A stretch of 11,973 bases of DNA from assembly GCA_937892025.1 (NCBI GenBank), contig CALAVA010000061.1, forward strand, positions 1 to 11,973, in the 5' to 3' direction. Shown here piece after piece: positions 8,262 through 11,973 of this stretch; position 1 is the stretch's first letter, and every line of letters starts with the position of its first letter. The notes below the pieces were generated by a model, which saw nothing but the letters and a program-made list of their open reading frames with translations, did not search any database and had not been told where the DNA came from. This DNA comes from an uncultured Bacteroidales bacterium. GTDB lineage: Bacteria > Bacteroidota > Bacteroidia > Bacteroidales > WCHB1-69. Both the position numbers and the translations under genes were made by a program.

Positions 8262-9458
8262 TTATAGCCGTGCTTTTATTTCTGCAATAAATTCCCAACT
8301 GTTCAAAATTTTCTTTGCTGGTGGAGTTGCGAGGCTTGCAAGGTCGCCTGTCATGTAACCTTCTTCGATTGTAGAGAGGGTTGCTTTTTCAAGTTTCTTT
8401 GCAAAGTCTACAAGATCCTGTGTTCCGTCGAGTTCTCCGCGTTTTGCAAGGGCACCTGTCCAGGCAAAAATTGTAGCTACAGGGTTTGTAGATGTTTTTT
8501 CGCCCTTAAGATAGCGGTAATAGTGTTTCTGAACTGTTCCGTGGCTTGCTTCGTATTCAAATTTACCGTTTGGAGAAACAAGAACGCTTGTCATCATAGC
8601 AAGGCTTCCGCAAGCTGAAGCGATCATGTCGCTCATAACGTCACCGTCGTAGTTCTTACATGCCCAGAGGAAACCTCCCTTAGACTTCATTACGCGTGCT
8701 ACTGCATCGTCAATCAATGTATAGAAGTATTCGATTCCGAGAGCTTCAAACTTAGATTTAAATTCTTCATCAAATACACGCTGGAAAATTGCCTTGAAGT
8801 TTCCGTCGTATGTTTTAGAAATTGTATCTTTTGTTCCAAGCCATACGCTGATTTTCTGATCAAGAGCGTAGTTAAAACAGCAGCGGGCAAAACTTTCGAT
8901 TGAAGCGTCGAGGTTGTGGATTCCCTGAATGATTCCAGGTCCCTTCATTACCTGAATAGTTTTGCGGATTTCCTTTCCGTCTTCACCGGTGAAAACAAGT
9001 TCAGCAGTTCCGGCACAAGGAGTCTTGATTTCGCAGTTTTTATAAACGTCACCGTAACCGTGTCGTCCAAGAACGATTGGCTTTTCCCAGCTTGTAACGT
9101 TACATTTGATATTGTTTACAAAAATAGGAGCGCGGAAAATTGTTCCGTCAAGTTCGCCGCGGAGGATTCCGTTTGGAGAAGGAGTAAGTTTTTTGAGTTT
9201 GTATTCTTCCATGCGGGCAGCGTTAGAAGTGATTGTTGCACACTTTACACCAACATGAAGTCTTTTAATTGCTTCAGCGGCAGCGTATGTAATCTTGTCG
9301 TCAGAGTCATCGCGGCTCTTAAGTCCAAGGTCATAATATTCTGTCTTTAAATCAACATAAGGCAAAAGGAGTTCATCCTTGATTACCTTCCATAAAACAC
9401 GGGTCATTTCATCGCCGTCAAGTTCGGCGATAGCATTTTTCATCTGTATCTTTGCCAT
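8262..9458 (-). CDS. icd: NADP-dependent isocitrate dehydrogenase, dimeric eukaryote-like type
   Basis: The enzyme oxidises isocitrate to 2-oxoglutarate and CO2 with NADP+, supplying 2-oxoglutarate and NADPH in the cytoplasm. The protein starting MAKIQMKN is 398 residues, normal for the family. Its substrate residues line up with human IDH1 numbering by eye: Thr77, SPNG with Ser94, Arg100, Arg109, GRHGYGD with Arg132, and Tyr139. Further blocks are KDTISKTYDG, the metal-site region NYDGDVMSDM, and the NADP-binding HGTVQKHYYRY and STNPVATIFAW. A longer frame begins at 9509, but its extra 17 residues (MKCAIPTVFIF...) do not look like the family. I chose 9458. That start has no Shine-Dalgarno sequence and sits about ten bases behind a good -10 box, so the mRNA may be leaderless. 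Two hairpins follow the stop, then dapL in the same direction. The gene is intact. Confidence 0.96.
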   Translation of the reverse strand: MAKIQMKNAIAELDGDEMTRVLWKVIKDELLLPYVDLKTEYYDLGLKSRDDSDDKITYAAAEAIKRLHVGVKCATITSNAARMEEYKLKKLTPSPNGILRGELDGTIFRAPIFVNNIKCNVTSWEKPIVLGRHGYGDVYKNCEIKTPCAGTAELVFTGEDGKEIRKTIQVMKGPGIIQGIHNLDASIESFARCCFNYALDQKISVWLGTKDTISKTYDGNFKAIFQRVFDEEFKSKFEALGIEYFYTLIDDAVARVMKSKGGFLWACKNYDGDVMSDMIASACGSLAMMTSVLVSPNGKFEYEASHGTVQKHYYRYLKGEKTSTNPVATIFAWTGALAKRGELDGTQDLVDFAKKLEKATLSTIEEGYMTGDLASLATPPAKKILNSWEFIAEIKARL

Positions 9459-9513
9459 AATGAAAACAGTATAACGAAAAATAAAAACAGTGGGAATTGC
9501 GCATTTCATTCAT
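9418..9513 (-). CDS. Possible 31-aa upstream ORF overlapping the icd start
   Basis: An ATG at 9513 with AGGAGA ten bases upstream (9529-9524) opens a 31-codon frame beginning MNEMRNSHCFYF. It overlaps the icd start in another frame and stops at 9418. It has the best ribosome site in the icd upstream region. If transcription starts further upstream than the TATACT box, its translation could affect icd. The peptide resembles nothing I know, and chance is likely. Confidence 0.15.
   Translation of the reverse strand: MNEMRNSHCFYFSLYCFHYGKDTDEKCYRRT
9468..9496 (-). promoter_or_regulatory. Candidate icd promoter giving a leaderless transcript
   Basis: On the minus strand TATACT (9473-9468) matches TATAAT at five of six, with TTCCCA (9496-9491) 17 bp upstream matching TTGACA at four of six. 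Transcription would begin about 9461, two or three bases from the icd ATG at 9458. This agrees with the lack of a ribosome binding site there. Confidence 0.45.
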
Positions 9514-9542
9514 ATTTAAATTGTCTCCTGAAAAACGGAAAC

Positions 9543-9571
9543 TTGAAAGAGCAGAATAATTAATTTATAAT
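9543..9571 (+). promoter_or_regulatory. Near-consensus sigma-70 promoter for the S41 protease operon
   Basis: TTGAAA (9543-9548) and a perfect TATAAT (9566-9571) are separated by exactly 17 bp. Transcription should start near 9578. The GGAG at 9572-9575 would then lie upstream of the mRNA start, which favours the second ATG (9600) as the translation start. Confidence 0.75.
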
Positions 9572-9586
9572 GGAGTAAATTAAAAT

Positions 9587-9591
9587 GGGAG
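9587..9591 (+). promoter_or_regulatory. Ribosome binding site GGGAG that decides the protease start
   Basis: GGGAG lies eight bases ahead of the ATG at 9600 and downstream of the predicted transcription start. It supports MKKVFIIS... rather than MGVYLMKK... as the protein start. Confidence 0.6.
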
Positions 9592-9599
9592 TTTATTTA

Positions 9600-11114
9600 A
9601 TGAAAAAAGTATTTATTATTTCTGCAGCCACATTATTTTTCACAACCTGTTTGACATCAATTTCCGCAAATGACATAACAATAAAAACTGAGCCTGTAGA
9701 ATTCAGGGAAGTAGAATTAAGCCGATTTGAAAAGATTAAAACAAATCTTTCACACACAGAATTTGAAGAAGACCTGGAAGCTCTCTGCTATCTGATTTCC
9801 ACAGGATACGCAGGTTACGAAGACATGATTGAAAACGGATTTACCATTGATTCTTTTAAGGAACAAATTCTATCAGAATTCAAAGAAAAAGAAGAAATTA
9901 ATTCCAGGGATTTTTATTTTGCACTTGTAAATGGATTAAAACCCTTCATAAATGATTCTCATTTTATGATTGCACATTTTACAGATTTATATAGTTTTTC
10001 CACAAGGAAATTCTGCGCCTGGTCAGATATTTTTGTTAAAAAAGACAGAGACAATTATTCCGTAACAGAAAGTAACCTTCCTGCTGTAAAAAAAGGCGAC
10101 ATTTTTACAGACGATACAACCTACCTTTTTTATTATCCTTCAAAAGGAAAAAACACGTACCGAATAGGATTTTTAACGGATATGACTCCTGAAATTAAGA
10201 AAGATTTCTCTTTCAATAATGGAAGTATTTCTGTACCACTAAAACAGGACGGAGCAATTGAACGACGCCCGATGAAATACAAGTCTTTTGAAACAAAAGA
10301 CAGCGCTTATATTGAACTCAATGATTTTATGAGTCCAGAGGCAGATTCACCACAAAGAAAAAGTGCTGACATAGTTTTCAATAAATTCATAAATCTAGGA
10401 CAAAAATATAACTCCAAAAAAAATATCATTCTTGATCTTCGCAGTAATTCAGGAGGATTAACAGAACTTCCTCTTGCATTTATATTCAGCCTCTACACAA
10501 ATAAAAATTTCAATGATACGGATACTCTTATAGACAGACTTGCAACCTGGGCCACAGAATCTTTTTTTGAACGCAAACAAATTCTATCCCCTTCATATTA
10601 CCAGATTTTAGCGCAATATAACTCAAATCGAAATAACATAACAGGAAAAATGTACGCAGAATCAAAAGTAAAAGAGCAGAAACAAAAAAGCGAAAGAATT
10701 GTAGTGCAGAACATTCTTAAGCCATCAAATCTTTTTTCAAAAGGTTCAAAATTCAAGGGCAAACTAATCATTTTGACAGACAGAAATACTGTAAGTGCAG
10801 GAGAATTTGCCGTTATTTTTGCAAAACACATTCTTGGAAATAACAACGTTTATACAGTTGGAGAAAATACTTTCGGAATGGCTTCTTACTGGAATGTTTT
10901 TGACATACAGCTTCCAAACTCAAAAATGAACATACATACCTCATTTTCAAAAAATGAAACCATCATTAGAAATCCTTTATGGCACGGCGAAGGCACAGGT
11001 CTTTACCCAGACTGGTGGTGCGCCGGCTCAGATTTAAATGATGCAATTTTTTTAATTTCGGGTGATAATGAAATGAAAGAAAAATTGAAAAACATAGAAT
11101 TCTATCTGATGTAA
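9600..11114 (+). CDS. Secreted S41-family (tail-specific/tricorn-like) serine protease
   Basis: This predicted exported peptidase has 504 residues from the chosen start. The N-terminus MKKVFIISAATLFFTTCLTS ends in ISA before Asn-Asp, a normal signal peptidase I site. The Cys in the hydrophobic stretch is not in a good lipobox. A helical N-terminal domain (about 25-115, with YLISTGYAGYEDM) is followed by NDSHFMI with His121, matching the D-x-H motif of tricorn-like S41 enzymes. The core motif is DLRSNSGG (279-286). The serine motif TVSAGEF puts the likely nucleophile at Ser399, followed by VGENTFGM. C-terminal processing peptidases usually carry a Lys in that last motif; here it is absent, so a Ser-His rather than Ser-Lys mechanism is my inference. 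I see no PDZ domain. An ATG at 9585 gives five extra residues but is less likely. A near-consensus promoter precedes it and the next gene follows after 19 bp. Substrate unknown. Confidence 0.85.
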   Translation: MKKVFIISAATLFFTTCLTSISANDITIKTEPVEFREVELSRFEKIKTNLSHTEFEEDLEALCYLISTGYAGYEDMIENGFTIDSFKEQILSEFKEKEEINSRDFYFALVNGLKPFINDSHFMIAHFTDLYSFSTRKFCAWSDIFVKKDRDNYSVTESNLPAVKKGDIFTDDTTYLFYYPSKGKNTYRIGFLTDMTPEIKKDFSFNNGSISVPLKQDGAIERRPMKYKSFETKDSAYIELNDFMSPEADSPQRKSADIVFNKFINLGQKYNSKKNIILDLRSNSGGLTELPLAFIFSLYTNKNFNDTDTLIDRLATWATESFFERKQILSPSYYQILAQYNSNRNNITGKMYAESKVKEQKQKSERIVVQNILKPSNLFSKGSKFKGKLIILTDRNTVSAGEFAVIFAKHILGNNNVYTVGENTFGMASYWNVFDIQLPNSKMNIHTSFSKNETIIRNPLWHGEGTGLYPDWWCAGSDLNDAIFLISGDNEMKEKLKNIEFYLM

Positions 11115-11133
11115 TTTTACAGGAGAGATTAAC

Positions 11134-11610
11134 ATGAAAAAAATCAATTCATTCATCATCGTATGGTGCGTTTCAAGCCTTGAACTTCAGAAATGGATTA
11201 AGAATAATTCAGAAAATGTTTCTAACTGGTCGCTGCGCCTTCACCAGCTTATGGGTCTTCCGGAAGGAAAAGCAACAACCGTAACTTCAATCTGGATTGA
11301 TTCAGATCTTCTATACCGCCCGGCATACGTTACAAACAAAAGCTCAGAAATGAAGAATACGCTTCAGAAAAGCGGAGACGATGCATTTGATTCTGACTAC
11401 AAAAAATGGTTTGATTCAAACATAATCTGGTCGTATTTTGACAGCGCATATCCATGGACAAGGCTTGGCTACACATACGACTGGGCAGACAACGGAAAAG
11501 AATACGGGCTTTCTGAATTCCTTATTTTTTCCGGGGCAGAATGCACGATTGAATCTACAGACACAATCGAAGACTTTGTAGAAAAATTAAGGGCACAGGG
11601 CTCAAACTAA
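11134..11610 (+). CDS. Uncharacterised 158-aa protein with WTRLGYTYDW motif
   Basis: I do not recognise a function. The start is well supported by AGGAGAG about six bases upstream of the ATG and by the 19-bp gap from the protease gene, so the two are probably co-transcribed. The first residues MKKINSFIIVWCVSS are only weakly hydrophobic and make a poor signal peptide, so the protein is probably cytoplasmic, though this is uncertain. The sequence is rich in aromatic residues and contains WIDSDLLYRPAYVT (near 54-67) and YPWTRLGYTYDW followed by EYGLSEFLIFSGAE (near 107-134). Such a conserved-looking block suggests a small folded domain of a conserved bacterial family rather than an orphan. GC content is higher than that of the protease gene. 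It ends 32 bp before the stop of murI on the other strand. Confidence 0.75.
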   Translation: MKKINSFIIVWCVSSLELQKWIKNNSENVSNWSLRLHQLMGLPEGKATTVTSIWIDSDLLYRPAYVTNKSSEMKNTLQKSGDDAFDSDYKKWFDSNIIWSYFDSAYPWTRLGYTYDWADNGKEYGLSEFLIFSGAECTIESTDTIEDFVEKLRAQGSN

Positions 11611-11642
11611 ATCCTTAAAATCCTTCATAAGGCAGGGTCTGT
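11611..11642. other. Short convergent gap, no clear terminator
   Basis: The 32 bp between two convergent stop codons hold a 7-base direct repeat AATCCTT (11610-11616 and 11619-11625) and a four-pair hairpin CCTT-CAT-AAGG. Neither has a strong stem or a T tract, so I see no standard terminator for either gene. Confidence 0.35.
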
Positions 11643-11973
11643 CTATTCCAGGACTCCGCCAAAGTTCATGCCAAGCCGCGCGCACATTTTTTTGTAAGAC
11701 GCAGAATCGTTCTGCGTAGTAAAACCAGTTACATAAAGAGAAGACGAAGAATCCGAACTGTTTCGCTCAGCCTGCAAATCCACTCCGGCGAATACCCTTT
11801 TTTCTACTTCAAGGGCGTGGCGCACTACTCCGTCCAGACTGTCCACAACAATTATGGCACCGCCACCCGCTTTCTTAAAATATTCAGTCATATTCAAAAA
11901 ATGCGTACAGGCAAGAACAATGCAGTCGCAGTCTTTAGACCTGAAGAAATCCACGGCAGGTTTTACGGCATCA
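11643..11973 (-). CDS. murI: Glutamate racemase, C-terminal part (cut by window edge)
   Basis: Glutamate racemase converts L- to D-glutamate for the peptide stem of peptidoglycan, using two cysteines. Only the last 110 codons are inside the window and the frame is open to the right edge. An apparent GTG start at 11954 is internal to the gene. The segment begins DAVKPAVDFFRSKDCDCIVL and carries ACTHF, the second catalytic Cys motif (usually GCTHFP). It continues with IVVDSLDGVVRHALEVE and SSLYVTGFTTQND, the usual end of the racemase fold, and a short tail ending GGVLE. The proline normally after CTHF is replaced by Leu. Spirochaete-like by recognition. It converges on the 158-aa gene. Confidence 0.85.
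   Translation of the reverse strand, partial: DAVKPAVDFFRSKDCDCIVLACTHFLNMTEYFKKAGGGAIIVVDSLDGVVRHALEVEKRVFAGVDLQAERNSSDSSSSLYVTGFTTQNDSASYKKMCARLGMNFGGVLE
11699..11717. repeat. Perfect 8-bp inverted repeat inside murI
   Basis: ACGCAGAA and TTCTGCGT flank a three-base loop, TCG on the plus strand. It lies in the C-terminal coding part of murI (residues around TQNDSAS). No T run follows on either strand, so it is not an obvious terminator. It could be incidental. Confidence 0.4.

Noticed and set aside
9459..9509. Upstream in-frame icd start at 9509
   Set aside because: The 17 added residues do not fit the family, and the AGGAG lies about 15 bases away. From 9458 the active-site residues align with human IDH1 numbering without offset.

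Overview
The window looks like three pieces of different origin joined end to end. Positions 1 to about 5.7 kb are Bacteroidetes-like, roughly 35% GC by eye. They hold one very large lipoprotein gene of the bacterial alpha-2-macroglobulin family whose thioester motif and C-terminal domain have the form usual in that phylum. Positions about 5.7 to 7.85 kb are extremely AT-rich, with many stretches below 20% GC. They carry on the minus strand one dynamin-like large GTPase with a C-terminal membrane segment. Positions about 7.85 kb to the end have about 35 to 50% GC and look spirochaetal; Treponema is my best guess from the style of the DapL, isocitrate dehydrogenase and glutamate racemase proteins. 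No database search was possible, so the taxon assignments are recognition, not measurement.

Layout: (1) an A2M lipoprotein on +, with only its first few codons missing at the left edge; (2) a roughly 200-bp intergenic stretch with a 16-nt perfect palindrome and a small unassigned ORF; (3) the dynamin-like GTPase on -, facing the A2M gene tail to tail; (4) the first 102 or so codons of dapL on -, running in frame into the GTPase at about 7847, so DapL is truncated and the GTPase has lost its own start; (5) a 107-bp gap with two adjacent perfect hairpins whose loops are GUAA on the icd/dapL sense strand; (6) icd on -, complete; (7) a divergent promoter region with a near-consensus promoter reading right; (8) a secreted S41-family protease and a 158-aa uncharacterised protein on +, 19 nt apart and probably one operon; (9) the C-terminal end of murI on -, cut by the right edge.

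The GTPase is broken by a one-base deletion near 7710, right after its P-loop. Adding one A (sense strand) restores a textbook dynamin G1-to-G2 segment. The DapL/GTPase junction and the composition steps can be read as a chimeric contig or as a real rearrangement or transfer into a spirochaete. The sequence alone cannot decide, and I favour an assembly or amplification chimera. The most biologically interesting intact items are the dynamin-like GTPase (once repaired), the hairpin pair downstream of icd, and the S41 protease operon. I see no CRISPR array, tRNA, rRNA, transposase or recombinase, and no convincing new multi-gene system.
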